A DNA stretch of 64,000 bases from RGIG6353 sp964650465 (GTDB taxonomy: Bacteria; Bacillota; Clostridia; Oscillospirales; SIG627): NCBI GenBank assembly GCA_964650465.1, contig CAZYTA010000008.1:1-64000 (forward strand), given 5' to 3'. Below the pieces are notes generated by a model. It did not search any database. It was not told the DNA's origin and worked only from the letters and a program-made list of their open reading frames with translations. Shown piece by piece: positions 18,157 to 26,311 of the stretch. Numbering within the stretch: position 1 is the stretch's first letter; each line of letters opens with the position of its first letter. The position numbers and the translations under genes were made by a program.

Positions 18157-18498
18157 TTAATTCAAGCGAACGATCTCATATTGGCTTGTTCCGTATACTT
18201 TTTGAACTTGATACAATACATCATCAATCCAATATGTGATCTTGTCTTCCGCTTCTTCATTTGTGGCAATATTGGTGCACAAAAGATTGCTTTTTTCGTT
18301 TGTACCGCCGCAAGAGGTCGGCAGTACATGATGGATATTCCATCCGCAGTAGATTTTTCTGCCGAGATGAACGATATAATAATCATCGTCGCCGTAGGCA
18401 TCTCTGCACATCAGGTTTCCGTGAAAATCCTCTTCATATAAAGAGTCGCCGTACCGTTCATACCACAAACGAAGCGCATTTGTTTTGTTGATCTTCAT
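18157..18498 (-). CDS. small HNH-motif protein
   Basis: 113 residues. The core NIHHVLPTSCGGTNEKSNL contains the HH...GG-N...NL pattern of HNH nucleases, with further Asn and acidic residues downstream. ATG at 18498 is chosen because GGAGGTG lies 7 nt upstream; the open frame runs further but lacks an RBS. It may be a small nicking or restriction nuclease, or an inactive relative. It forms its own transcription unit outside the direct-repeat pair. Confidence 0.6.
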   Translation of the reverse strand: MKINKTNALRLWYERYGDSLYEEDFHGNLMCRDAYGDDDYYIVHLGRKIYCGWNIHHVLPTSCGGTNEKSNLLCTNIATNEEAEDKITYWIDDVLYQVQKVYGTSQYEIVRLN

Positions 18499-18540
18499 AA
18501 ATTTCACCTCCAATCGAGCCAAAAATAAAAGCCCATACAC

Positions 18541-18589
18541 TTATGCGCGTATAGACTCAATTGGCTCTATTGACACTTTACACGCATAA
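18541..18589. repeat. long imperfect hairpin upstream of HNH gene
   Basis: Two 21-nt arms (starting TTATGCGCGTATAG and ending TTTACACGCATAA) pair at 17 of 21 positions around a 7-nt loop. A smaller AATTG/CAATT hairpin follows at about 18600. The 390-nt stretch 18499-18887 has no credible gene. It holds these hairpins and otherwise AT-rich sequence I cannot assign. Confidence 0.5.
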
Positions 18590-18887
18590 AAGCATAGACA
18601 ATTGAAAAAACAATTGCCTGCTATATGGTGTAAAGCTGTGAAACAATAATTTATGCACCGAGGCTTTATCATTACTTTCTCAAGGACATAACCGGAGTTT
18701 TTCTTGTTCCTTGATAGTTTCGTAGGTTTACAAAACACGATCGATAGCATCAGTATTTATTCAGTCTCGTTGATAAGTTATCCGGTATCGTTAAATGAGA
18801 ATTAACAAAACCACAGCGTGCTATCGATTTACGGATATATTATATCACATATTTTCAAAAATTTCAATAGCTTCAAAGGGCGTCGTC

Positions 18888-18916
18888 TTGTAAACTGAAG
18901 AAAAATATGATATAAT
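18888..18916 (+). promoter_or_regulatory. promoter of structured RNA
   Basis: TTGTAA (18888-18893) and TATAAT (18911-18916) are separated by exactly 17 nt, placing a start site near 18923. No protein gene with an RBS follows; the tRNA-like RNA region does. Confidence 0.6.
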
Positions 18917-18922
18917 CTTTCA

Positions 18923-19132
18923 AAAGATATGCGGTAAGCAATAGTGACCGCTCGTCCCTTTGGCCTTGCGAAAGCCGTGCATTTTTCTCGGAAAGGGCAA
19001 TGAAGCGGTCACTGATTCGGTAAATTTTGCGGAAATTAGGGATAGTGAGGGACAGAAAGAGCCCGCTTTGCAGCTGCTCGAAATCAGTTTGTGCGAAAGC
19101 ACACGAGGGGTCGAATCCCGCCGTCTCCGCCA
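18923..19132 (+). ncRNA. structured RNA with tRNA-Ser-like 3' half ending CCA
   Basis: The 3' end from 19077 reads as a tRNA-Ser(CGA)-like half: anticodon loop CTCGAAA (19077-19083), anticodon-stem half TCAGT, a variable-arm hairpin TGTGC-GAAA-GCACA (19090-19103), a T-arm-like segment with TCGAATCCC, and an acceptor half CGTCTCC followed by GCCA (ends 19132). No matching 5' acceptor half (GGAGACG) exists upstream. Instead there are nested stems: AGTGACCGCT (18943) with AGCGGTCACT (19004), and CCCTTT with AAAGGG. ACTGATT (19011) can also pair with AATCAGT (19082). It could be a functional tRNA-like RNA, an interrupted tRNA-Ser, or the tRNA 3' remnant left by island integration. Confidence 0.5.
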
Positions 19133-19204
19133 AGGACTACCGTAATCTTAGTATTGCAATAGTTTCTTTTATGTTATATAATAATCTCAAAGGTGGTGAA
19201 TAAA

Positions 19205-19956
19205 TTGAATTTTGAAACAACCTCAGTATTGTTGGAAGTATTAAAGCCTTATTTGGAGAATTCTGTTGTTGATATTTCCACCGATAACACAAATTGGCTT
19301 AATCGCAATTACAAGTCTGACATAGTAACCATCGATGCCAATAATTCTGTTGGTATTGAAGTTTTTGAAAATGAAATTATTGCATTCTATTTCACCGACC
19401 ATTATCATTTTGAAGATTATCTTCAGCGCTTCAAGACGGAGAGGAAAATTATATTGAACGTGCAAAACATTTTTTAAAAGAGCTGTTCGAATATAAAATT
19501 CGGCATGTTGAATATTATAAAGGCAAGACCTTATATTCTGAAAAATACTTTGTAATGTATCACGACGGCAGAGAAGATGAATGTATCGGCAACACTTGGT
19601 ACGGTCTTTCGAGATTCATTAACCCATTTGGTAAAAAATCCATGCGCTCAACAACATGGCAATTTGATAAATCCAAAGGTGTGTTCACTACACGACAGCC
19701 AAAAAGTGCAGACCCAAATGCAATTGAAGTGATTGATATTAACGAAGATTGTTATATTGAGATTTTCAAAAATCATAATGTTTATATTTATGACATTATG
19801 GAAATAGATTTTGATGACTATTTTGGCATGTACTATTGGGTGCCCGCTATTAACACCATCCCAAGCGGAGTGTATGACACCAAAGAAAAAGCAATCACTT
19901 ACGCAATGGAAGCATTAAAATGTCGAGGGAATTTGTCTGATTTCAATCGGGGCTGA
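19205..19956 (+). pseudogene. frameshifted gene of unknown family
   Basis: Two consecutive frames encode one protein of about 250 residues. The first frame runs from TTG at 19205 (behind AAAGGTGG) to about 19430 and then reaches a stop at 19477. From about 19435 the other frame reads EENYIERAKHFLKELFEYKI and continues without a stop to 19956 (WYGLSRFINPFGKKS..., ending LKCRGNLSDFNRG). A single-base indel near 19420-19440 would restore it. It may be a pseudogene or a sequencing error. No recognised domain; composition is that of a soluble protein. Confidence 0.6.
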
Positions 19957-19993
19957 GTCAAAACACTTGAAAAAGCGAAAGACTCAGCCCCGA
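19947..19993. terminator. strong bidirectional terminator
   Basis: TCGGGGCTGAGTC (19947-19959) and GACTCAGCCCCGA (19981-19993) form a 13-bp perfect stem followed by TTTTTAG. It closes the frameshifted gene, whose stop lies in the stem, and may also stop the convergent rtcB transcript. Confidence 0.85.
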
Positions 19994-20077
19994 TTTTTAG
20001 CTTTTTTATTATTTAAATTTATAATTGATTGTGTGTTTTGGAAACCGTTCAGAAAAAAAGTTATTGGCAGTTATGTA

Positions 20078-21286
20078 TTACTCTGCCGCCTTAAAATTAT
20101 AGATAGGCTTGATTCTGCAAACAATCTCCGCCGTAGGCTCGATGTTCTCAACGATTTCGTCCATGCTCTTATAAGCCATAGGCGACTCGTCAAGCGTATC
20201 GGGAACGACACAGGTGGAGTAAATGCCCGCCATCTCAGCCTCGTACTCAGCCATCGTGAGACGCTCGAAAGCTTCTGAACGGGACATAAGCCTACCGGCA
20301 CCGTGAGGTGCAGAGCAGTTCCAATCCTCGTTACCCTTTCCGATACAGACGAGAGAGCCGTCACGCATATTGATGGGGATGAGCAGCTTCTCACCGACCT
20401 TGGCAGACACAGCGCCCTTACGGAGTATCATCTCATTCACGTCTATGTAGTTGTGAATGGTTTGGAAGGTGTCAATTGCCGTCCAGCCGCAATGTTCAAA
20501 AATGATCTCTGCCATTTTTGCGCGGTTTCTCTCGGCAAACTTTTGACAGATATCCACATCGTGGAGGTAATCCTCCATGAATGAACCGTAGAGGAAGCAA
20601 AGGTCGCGAGGAAGTGTAGGCTCCTTAGCATTAAACTCCCTCTCAAGCGCCTTGATAGTCGCTTGAATTTCAGTGCGTCTTCCCTGCTCCTTGTAGGTAC
20701 GGATGATCTCCTCACGCTTTCTGAAATACTCCTCCTTGCCTACGTTGAGGTCAACGGCGATCTGCTGATAAAACTCAGCCGCTTGTGTTCCGAGATTACG
20801 GCTTCCCGAGTGAATAACAAGATACTTGCCACCATTCTCATCTGTGTCAATCTCTATGAAGTGATTTCCGCCGCCAAGAGTTCCGAGTGATCTCTCAAGT
20901 CTTTTTGAGTCCTTGAGGTATCTGTAACAACGGAGCTGTGTAAGGTCAAATCGTTCCTGTCTGCCCTCCCAAACATTTCTGCCGCAGGGTATATAATGTG
21001 CCGCCCGGTCTACCTTATCAAAATCGATATCAATCTTGCCAAGGTATGCAGTGTACATTCCGCATCCGATGTCTACCCCGACCATCGAAGGAACAATCTT
21101 GTCTGTTATAGTCATAGTAGTACCAATGGTACACCCCTTGCCCGAGTGAACGTCGGGCATTATTCTTATCTTTGAGGATGCAAACGCCTCGGTATCACAC
21201 ACCTCCTTAAGTTGCTCGCACGCTCCGTCATCGATAGTGGCGGCAAAGCACTTGGCTGTGTTAAATTGTCCGATTATCTCTATCAT
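20078..21286 (-). CDS. rtcB: RNA-splicing ligase RtcB
   Basis: 402 residues from the chosen start. Family metal- and GMP-binding segments are clear: MPDVHSGKGCTIGTT, GVDIGCGM, GGGNHFIE, VIHSGSRNLG and SAPHGAGR(L)MSR with the guanylylated His. RtcB joins 2',3'-cyclic phosphate (or 3'-phosphate) and 5'-OH RNA ends, repairing RNAs such as cleaved tRNAs. ATG at 21286 has AAAGGAG 7 nt upstream; the frame is open to 21316. It follows the slipin gene by 22 nt in one operon. Confidence 0.95.
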   Translation of the reverse strand: MIEIIGQFNTAKCFAATIDDGACEQLKEVCDTEAFASSKIRIMPDVHSGKGCTIGTTMTITDKIVPSMVGVDIGCGMYTAYLGKIDIDFDKVDRAAHYIPCGRNVWEGRQERFDLTQLRCYRYLKDSKRLERSLGTLGGGNHFIEIDTDENGGKYLVIHSGSRNLGTQAAEFYQQIAVDLNVGKEEYFRKREEIIRTYKEQGRRTEIQATIKALEREFNAKEPTLPRDLCFLYGSFMEDYLHDVDICQKFAERNRAKMAEIIFEHCGWTAIDTFQTIHNYIDVNEMILRKGAVSAKVGEKLLIPINMRDGSLVCIGKGNEDWNCSAPHGAGRLMSRSEAFERLTMAEYEAEMAGIYSTCVVPDTLDESPMAYKSMDEIVENIEPTAEIVCRIKPIYNFKAAE

Positions 21287-21308
21287 GTCAATCTCCTTTC
21301 GTTTGAAA

Positions 21309-22412
21309 TCAGGCATCGTTGCCGTTTAATGCTCTCGTAAGTTGAGTAAGGATATTACCGTTACCATTCAAAGTAATGTTGCCCACATTTTCGCAAATGC
21401 GCTCAACGTACTCCAATTCTTTGAGCTTGTAAAGCGTCTTGTTTTCATCCATCAGCTTTGCTGTATTCAGCAACGAACGGGTGGATGCAACCTCTTCGCG
21501 GCGCATGATGACGTTAGCCTGTGCACGCTTTTCGGCAACAAGGACAGTGTTCATGATCTCTCGGATCTCACCGGGAAGAATAATATCCTTGACACCGGCA
21601 TCCGTAATTTCTACGAACAAATCCTTTTCCTTTGCTTTTAGCTTGCCGAATACAAACTCAGACATCTGAGCCTTGTTTTCAAGAATTTCATCGAGTTTGT
21701 ATTTACCTACGTATTCGCGCAGGGCAAGCTGTGCCGACACGTGCATTTGTTCCGCAAAATCATCGATCTCAGTCAGAATCTTGACGTAATCGGTGACACG
21801 GTAGTTGCAGACAAAGTTTATGCGAAGAGAAACCTTATCCGCCGTCAAAATCTCCTGACCTGTAATATCCATCTGTGTCAAACGGGTATCAACAAATCCA
21901 ACATCAACCTTGATATGTGTCTTCCAGAAATAGTAGGTGCCTGCATCCAAAATTCGCTCAAACTTTTGATTGAAGTACAGCCTCGCCTTTTGATATTCGG
22001 CAACCTCGATTTTGGTGTAGTAGATTTGAGGAATCTTTGAGAATATGTATTCGGGAATGGATTCATCAACCTCAGGGGTCGATATGTCAGCGATTTTGAA
22101 TTCGTGCTGATCTACTACAGACCAAAATGCATACTTACCATGGCATAACACGGAAGAAAACTTACCGTTTACATAGTGAAGCGCAAGCTCCTCATCTCCT
22201 ACCTCTGCTACTGCAACAAGGTCAGCAACAGATTTGTCGGCAAGCAGGGTTTCAAGAGCACACTTGCTGCACACGATAGGTTCTTCCAAGTTGGAAATTT
22301 CAATTTCCTTGCCACCAAACATGTGATATTTGCCCGCACTGAGCAATTTGATATACCTTCCGTTTTCGAAGAGAAAGCCCTTTTGATTTTCGTTGATAAT
22401 CCTTTTTTTCAT
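21309..22412 (-). CDS. slipin / SPFH (band 7) domain protein
   Basis: 367 residues. A central SPFH/band 7 domain (about residues 140-310; RLTQMDITGQEILTADKVSL, then VRLINF-type RVTDYVKIL and an EKRAQANVIMRREE coiled region) is preceded by a 130-residue N-terminal extension with repeated GKYHMFGG/GKYAFW-type segments. No strong membrane helix is visible. Slipins are known neighbours of RtcB in bacteria, where a membrane or scaffold role in RNA repair is suspected. RBS AAGGAGG precedes ATG at 22412. Confidence 0.85.
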   Translation of the reverse strand: MKKRIINENQKGFLFENGRYIKLLSAGKYHMFGGKEIEISNLEEPIVCSKCALETLLADKSVADLVAVAEVGDEELALHYVNGKFSSVLCHGKYAFWSVVDQHEFKIADISTPEVDESIPEYIFSKIPQIYYTKIEVAEYQKARLYFNQKFERILDAGTYYFWKTHIKVDVGFVDTRLTQMDITGQEILTADKVSLRINFVCNYRVTDYVKILTEIDDFAEQMHVSAQLALREYVGKYKLDEILENKAQMSEFVFGKLKAKEKDLFVEITDAGVKDIILPGEIREIMNTVLVAEKRAQANVIMRREEVASTRSLLNTAKLMDENKTLYKLKELEYVERICENVGNITLNGNGNILTQLTRALNGNDA

Positions 22413-22546
22413 AATATGTAATCCTCCTTAAAGGCAGTAAAATCGTTTCGCCATCCTTCATGCAAAAGCGACGGCTGAAAATTTGAGTGTTTCCTGCACA
22501 GTGCGGAAAGAAATCTTTTGACACTGATTGGGACAGTCGAAGGGAA

Positions 22547-22640
22547 CCGAACTATTGCCGCCGAGAAAAGCCCTTTTGGGTCTAAAGTTTCCCTCGGTTC
22601 TATGGATGTTTCAAGAGTTCGACTCCTTCGGCTATAACAC
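22547..22640 (+). repeat. dispersed repeat B, copy 1
   Basis: The core CCGAACTATT...CGCCGAGAAAAGCCC plus flanking sequence (22547-22598) matches 49703-49753 with few differences. A downstream part with CAAGAGTTC and CTATAACAC is also shared. It contains an internal stem (CCGA-AAAA with TTTTCGG-like). It occupies the slipin upstream region. Confidence 0.5.
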
Positions 22641-22815
22641 GGTATCCATTCTCAGGCAAGGCTCGCTTTTGCATTGCTCCGTGAAAAAGACAGGGCATTT
22701 TTCACTTTGCCGAATGATGACAAATGTCAGAATTAAAACGTTCTCGCACACGATTCCGTGTACCGTTCTTTTTTTGCGTCCCGAAGGACAAAACCAATCC
22801 GCTGGCGATACGTTT

Positions 22816-22890
22816 TGCAACGCACGGCGGGATTCGAACCCGCGAATAGAGAGCTTTACAGGCTCAAGATGCAAGCGTTCTTCCGGCATA
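22816..22890 (-). ncRNA. tRNA-like sequence (tRNA-Tyr-like anticodon and T arms)
   Basis: On the minus strand a hairpin GAGC-CTGTAAA-GCTC (22851-22865) carries the 7-nt loop CTGTAAA, typical of tRNA-Tyr(GTA). After 7 nt comes a perfect T-arm GCGGG-TTCGAAT-CCCGC (22827-22843). An upstream D-arm-like ATGC...GCAT is possible. There is no matching acceptor stem and no CCA, so it is not a normal tRNA. It could be a tRNA mimic (Y-RNA-like) or a degraded tRNA. The rest of 22413-22999 holds repeat B and a TGACAAATGTCA palindrome at 22728-22739, but no gene. Confidence 0.4.
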
Positions 22891-22994
22891 CACTTTGGAA
22901 TATCCTTGTGCACCGCTGTGAAGGATTGACTCAAACACCGGCTTGAAGTAACCTTGCAAGCATATTTTACCATCTGATTCACAATTCTTCACGG

Positions 22995-23028
22995 AAAAAA
23001 AGCTGCGAACTCTTACTTGAGTCCGCAG
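22995..23028 (-). terminator. terminator of the WYL operon
   Basis: CTGCGAACTC (23003-23012) and GAGTCCGCAG (23019-23028) pair at 9 of 10 positions. On the minus strand TTTTTTT follows. The stop of the WYL gene (23013-23015) is in the loop. The hairpin separates the WYL transcript from slipin-rtcB. Confidence 0.8.
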
Positions 23029-23924
23029 TTTAACTGTTTTTTCAGCTTTTCGATGACTAATTTTCGGAAGGATTCTGACTCCAAAACCTCAACCATCGGT
23101 CCAAAGGAAAGAATTCTTATCACCATTTCCGGTTCATCATCGTGAGCATATTTAATTTTTACAAGGTAGTGCTTTTTATCAAGCTTCTCGGCTTGCTTTT
23201 CAAAATGGGCAAAATGGAGCATAAATCGTTCCATCGCATTTCGCTCGTCGTGTATCTTAACGGTAATCGTATCGTATATTACCGTTTTTTCTTGACCAAT
23301 CGCTTGTCTTTCTCCGGTGTAAGGGACACAAGATCTGATCTTGGCAAGGTTGACGGTAGAAACAGCACGCCAGCCTGCAGTGATTACTCTGAACTTATCA
23401 TCCTTTTCAGAGTATTCAAGCCTCACGGGACGACATCTGACAAACATCGTATTACCCTTGCGATTAACCATTTCAAATCTGATCTGCGAGTCTTTGTGTA
23501 TAGCCTCTAAAATAACTCGGAATTGTCTTATGTATTCCTCATCCTCAAAGGGATCTCCGTCACTGTATTTGTCGTAAACGTGATAATCCTCCGTGGTAAA
23601 AAGAGGCTCTGTATCGTCGAGACCCGAAAACTCAACGCCAAACAACTTTACACGAGGATCGAGAGAAATTGCTTTCAGCCATTGTTTTTGAAGTGTGGTC
23701 AGAGGCATTGTGGGCTTGTGTTCAAGAGAGGTAGTCATATCGGAATGTACAAGCTGCCATTTTTCACTTTTAAGCGAAGGAATAATAGTCAAAACACTCT
23801 CACCAAATGCACGCTCCAAGACAATCCTTTGTAATTCCTTTTCGGAATGCTCTCCGTCAAGAATTCCGGATATAATGGCGGCAACAGTATTGTAATATGC
23901 CGAATAAAGCTCGCTGAATATCAT
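23013..23924 (-). CDS. WYL-domain transcriptional regulator, second copy
   Basis: 303 residues. The fold is that of WYL proteins: an N-terminal half with helices and a middle WYL-like beta domain around GNTMFVRCRPVRLEYSEKDDKFRV, followed by a C-terminal wing (IRILSFGPMVEVLE). WYL domains bind nucleic acids or nucleotides and control DNA repair, CRISPR and RNA-repair loci. It overlaps the upstream WYL gene by 4 nt (ATGA) and is probably a subunit of the same regulator. No clear HTH is seen here. Confidence 0.8.
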   Translation of the reverse strand: MIFSELYSAYYNTVAAIISGILDGEHSEKELQRIVLERAFGESVLTIIPSLKSEKWQLVHSDMTTSLEHKPTMPLTTLQKQWLKAISLDPRVKLFGVEFSGLDDTEPLFTTEDYHVYDKYSDGDPFEDEEYIRQFRVILEAIHKDSQIRFEMVNRKGNTMFVRCRPVRLEYSEKDDKFRVITAGWRAVSTVNLAKIRSCVPYTGERQAIGQEKTVIYDTITVKIHDERNAMERFMLHFAHFEKQAEKLDKKHYLVKIKYAHDDEPEMVIRILSFGPMVEVLESESFRKLVIEKLKKQLNCGLK

Positions 23925-25180
23925 TCGCTCACCTCCTGTCTGACATCGTACATCAGGTACATAGCCTCCAAATCCTTTTTGAATTGATTTTCAACGCTAC
24001 GATTGGAGAAGTTCATTCTTACGATACGGCAGATAAAGGTTCTGATCCAAGGAATCATCTCGCTTGAATCATAAACATCCGCAGAAAAGCAGTAGGTATT
24101 TTCATCAAGCTTTTCCACTGTACCAACACGTTTCTCACGTTCCAAACGCCCCACAATATATTCCTCGTTGTCCTCGACCTTAACCGTAAACTCTACATGC
24201 TCAAGGTGCTCTGCGCCCCATTTGTTCCGTTTCATGCTGACACCCCACATTTTGCTCTGCATTCGGTCAAGCTCTTCGCGAAGCTCATCAAAGCGAGGCG
24301 TAGGATCTTCAAGTTTTACTTTTGACAGGTAATCCACACGATAGGAGTGAAAGGAATTATAATCGGGCAGATAAGCCAATAGATGCTGTCTGCCGCTTTG
24401 TGCGCTGATAAACACACGAAGCGGAACAATGCGATTTCGCCTTGGCATATCTCTGCGACGGCTCATGTTCGATATAGTCACAGCACGCTTTTCTCTCATT
24501 GCTGTAAAAAGGTAGGCAAGAATCCCGCTGTCAATGGCTCCGGTTATGTAATGGTGCTTGAAGGTAAACGCATCGGTGTCGGATTCCTCTTTATCCAGTA
24601 TAAACGAGCCGAGTACCCCGCAGGGGGCAATCTCAGAGAAATAATGTAAAACATCGTTCAAATCGGAAATGTCGGTATTGCCCGTTCGACGGTAATACAT
24701 CTTCCGTCCTTCTCTTTCTGCCACGATGATACCTGCCTCGCAATATTCCTTGAGTTTTTTGCGGACGGTAGACTCATCAAACATCATAGGGAATTCAAAT
24801 CCGGACAGATATTTTTCGTCAATCTCGTCGAGTAATTCGGAAATGGTTCGTTTCACCGAAGGATTGTGAAAAATATCAAAGATAATGAAATGCAACGTGA
24901 TATCGCCATCGGTAAAACTTTTTGCTTTCCATGCGTTGTATAACGGGTTGTGCCTGATTGTTCGGCTGTCTATGGAAATGAAAACGTTTTTACCTTCGGG
25001 AGTGCGAACAAAGCTCATATGATCGCCAAGCCAACTTTCAAGACGACGGCGCTCGTCATCGTAGGAACGCGCACTCTTGCTCTGATAGTCATCTCTGCTC
25101 TTGAAACCATAAACATAAAAGTCGCGCATATATGCTCTGATTTTTTCAAAATTTTTGATAAGCTCACTGTATGAGGACAT
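23921..25180 (-). CDS. WYL-domain transcriptional regulator, first copy
   Basis: 419 residues. An N-terminal winged-HTH region (residues about 100-175; SEFPMMFDESTVRKKLKEY-type helix) precedes a WYL domain from about 225 (AVTISNMSRRRDMPRRNRIVP, then GRQHLLAYLPDYNSFHSYRVD). It starts behind AAGGAG and has a near-consensus promoter with an overlapping palindrome. With its neighbour and slipin-rtcB it makes an RNA-repair locus in which WYL proteins are the likely damage-responsive regulators (inference from gene context). Confidence 0.85.
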   Translation of the reverse strand: MSSYSELIKNFEKIRAYMRDFYVYGFKSRDDYQSKSARSYDDERRRLESWLGDHMSFVRTPEGKNVFISIDSRTIRHNPLYNAWKAKSFTDGDITLHFIIFDIFHNPSVKRTISELLDEIDEKYLSGFEFPMMFDESTVRKKLKEYCEAGIIVAEREGRKMYYRRTGNTDISDLNDVLHYFSEIAPCGVLGSFILDKEESDTDAFTFKHHYITGAIDSGILAYLFTAMREKRAVTISNMSRRRDMPRRNRIVPLRVFISAQSGRQHLLAYLPDYNSFHSYRVDYLSKVKLEDPTPRFDELREELDRMQSKMWGVSMKRNKWGAEHLEHVEFTVKVEDNEEYIVGRLEREKRVGTVEKLDENTYCFSADVYDSSEMIPWIRTFICRIVRMNFSNRSVENQFKKDLEAMYLMYDVRQEVSE

Positions 25181-25208
25181 TATTCACACTCCTTTCTTGG
25201 CGTTTCTG

Positions 25209-25252
25209 CTGTATAACAATATCAGTATACAGTAAATTCTTTTTGCAGTCAA
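25209..25252 (-). promoter_or_regulatory. WYL operon promoter with palindromic operator
   Basis: On the minus strand TTGACT (25247-25252) and TATACT (25224-25229) are separated by 17 nt. A perfect inverted repeat CTGTATA (25209-25215) and TATACAG (25226-25232) covers the -10 box and the start site. That position fits autorepression. Confidence 0.7.
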
Positions 25253-25445
25253 TCAAATAATACTGAGAATAGTAAAATTTTGATTGTTTTTTAAATCAAC
25301 ACCAAGTGACATCGTCGAAAAACACCTTGGTAACCTAATCCCATATACGCTTCTCCGATTAACCGTAATATTGGATATATGATTGCAATTTTTACTGTTT
25401 TATGATATAATAAAAATGATAAATAAGAATTTGACGAGGATTATT

Positions 25446-25751
25446 ATGTCAAGCAGCAAAGAATATTTGGATTTTGTTTTAGAGCAATGCGGCAATCTGT
25501 CTGCCCGAGCTATGATGGGCGAATACATACTGTATTATGCAGGCAAGGTAATCGGTGGCATTTACGATAACCGCTTACTCGTCAAGACTACGCCGTCAGC
25601 AGCTGCATTGATGCCGAAAGCACCTCACGAACTCCCATACGAAGGCGCAAAAGAAATGCTCCTTGTGGAAGATATTGAGGATAGAGATTTTCTGAACAAG
25701 CTATTCGAATCAATGTACGAAGAACTGCCTGAACCGAAGAAAAAGAAATAA
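25446..25751 (+). CDS. TfoX/Sxy N-terminal domain protein
   Basis: 101 residues. MSSSKEYLDFVLEQCGNL and ARAMMGEYILYYAGKVIGGI are the conserved front of the TfoX N-terminal domain family. The competence-type C-terminal domain is absent, so a role in competence should not be assumed. The start is taken at 25446, behind GACGAGG, rather than the in-frame ATG at 25383. It is followed 26 nt later by a GNAT gene. Confidence 0.8.
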   Translation: MSSSKEYLDFVLEQCGNLSARAMMGEYILYYAGKVIGGIYDNRLLVKTTPSAAALMPKAPHELPYEGAKEMLLVEDIEDRDFLNKLFESMYEELPEPKKKK

Positions 25752-25776
25752 ATTCCAATTTATAAGGGTTAATAGT

Positions 25777-26295
25777 ATGATATTAGAAACAGGCAGATTA
25801 TTCATCCGTAAGCTGAATGAGGCGGATTGGCAAAAAATGAAGAACATATTTATTGATTTTAACAACTCAAAATATTCCGTCTATGATATGCCTCTGCCAA
25901 CAGAGGACGAGGAAATCAAAGCATTGACAAAAAGGTTTTCTGACAGCAATCTGTTTTTTGCGGTTTTACTGAAAGAATCAAATTCTATGATAGGATATGT
26001 ATGCTTTCACAAAAATGGTGACAAATATGATTTGGGATACTGTTTTCACTCTGCATATCATTCAAACGGTTATGCGTATGAAAGCACAAATGCTCTTATC
26101 AAATACTGTGTTGATGAATATGGTGTTACATGCTTTACTGCAGGCACGGCAATAGATAACAAACCCTCTTGTAAGCTATTGGAAAAATTAGGTTTTGTTT
26201 GCGTTTTAACCGAAACCGTATCATTCGATAACGTGTTCTCATTTCAAGGCGGAAATTTTGAGTTGAATATAAAACAATCAAATTCCGGTTTTTGA
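25777..26295 (+). CDS. GNAT acetyltransferase, RimJ/RimL type
   Basis: 172 residues. ETGRLFIRKLNEADW starts the domain; the acetyl-CoA region includes GYCFHSAYHSNGYAYEST in place of the usual R-x2-GxG/A, and AIDNKPSCKLLEKLGF is the typical motif B. It transfers acetyl groups to a protein N-terminus or small molecule; the substrate is unknown. It probably shares a transcript with the TfoX-like gene. Confidence 0.85.
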   Translation: MILETGRLFIRKLNEADWQKMKNIFIDFNNSKYSVYDMPLPTEDEEIKALTKRFSDSNLFFAVLLKESNSMIGYVCFHKNGDKYDLGYCFHSAYHSNGYAYESTNALIKYCVDEYGVTCFTAGTAIDNKPSCKLLEKLGFVCVLTETVSFDNVFSFQGGNFELNIKQSNSGF

Positions 26296-26311
26296 ACAGG
26301 ATGAATTGAAA

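Noticed and set aside
18923..19132. tmRNA (ssrA)
   Set aside because: The acceptor-like CGTCTCC end fits tmRNA, but no GGGG...TTCGAC 5' domain or tag-peptide frame exists and an anticodon loop is present.
18873..19133. 86-aa minus-strand and 61-aa plus-strand ORFs
   Set aside because: Both cover the structured tRNA-like RNA region and have no RBS; base pairing and the promoter explain the sequence better.
22613..22636. second tRNA T-arm on the plus strand
   Set aside because: AGAGTTCGACTCC looks T-arm-like, but the stem does not close beyond three pairs and no acceptor end follows.
22528..22982. 133-aa and 116-aa ORFs between slipin and WYL genes
   Set aside because: They span repeat B and tRNA-like sequence, lack RBSs and have no recognisable domain.
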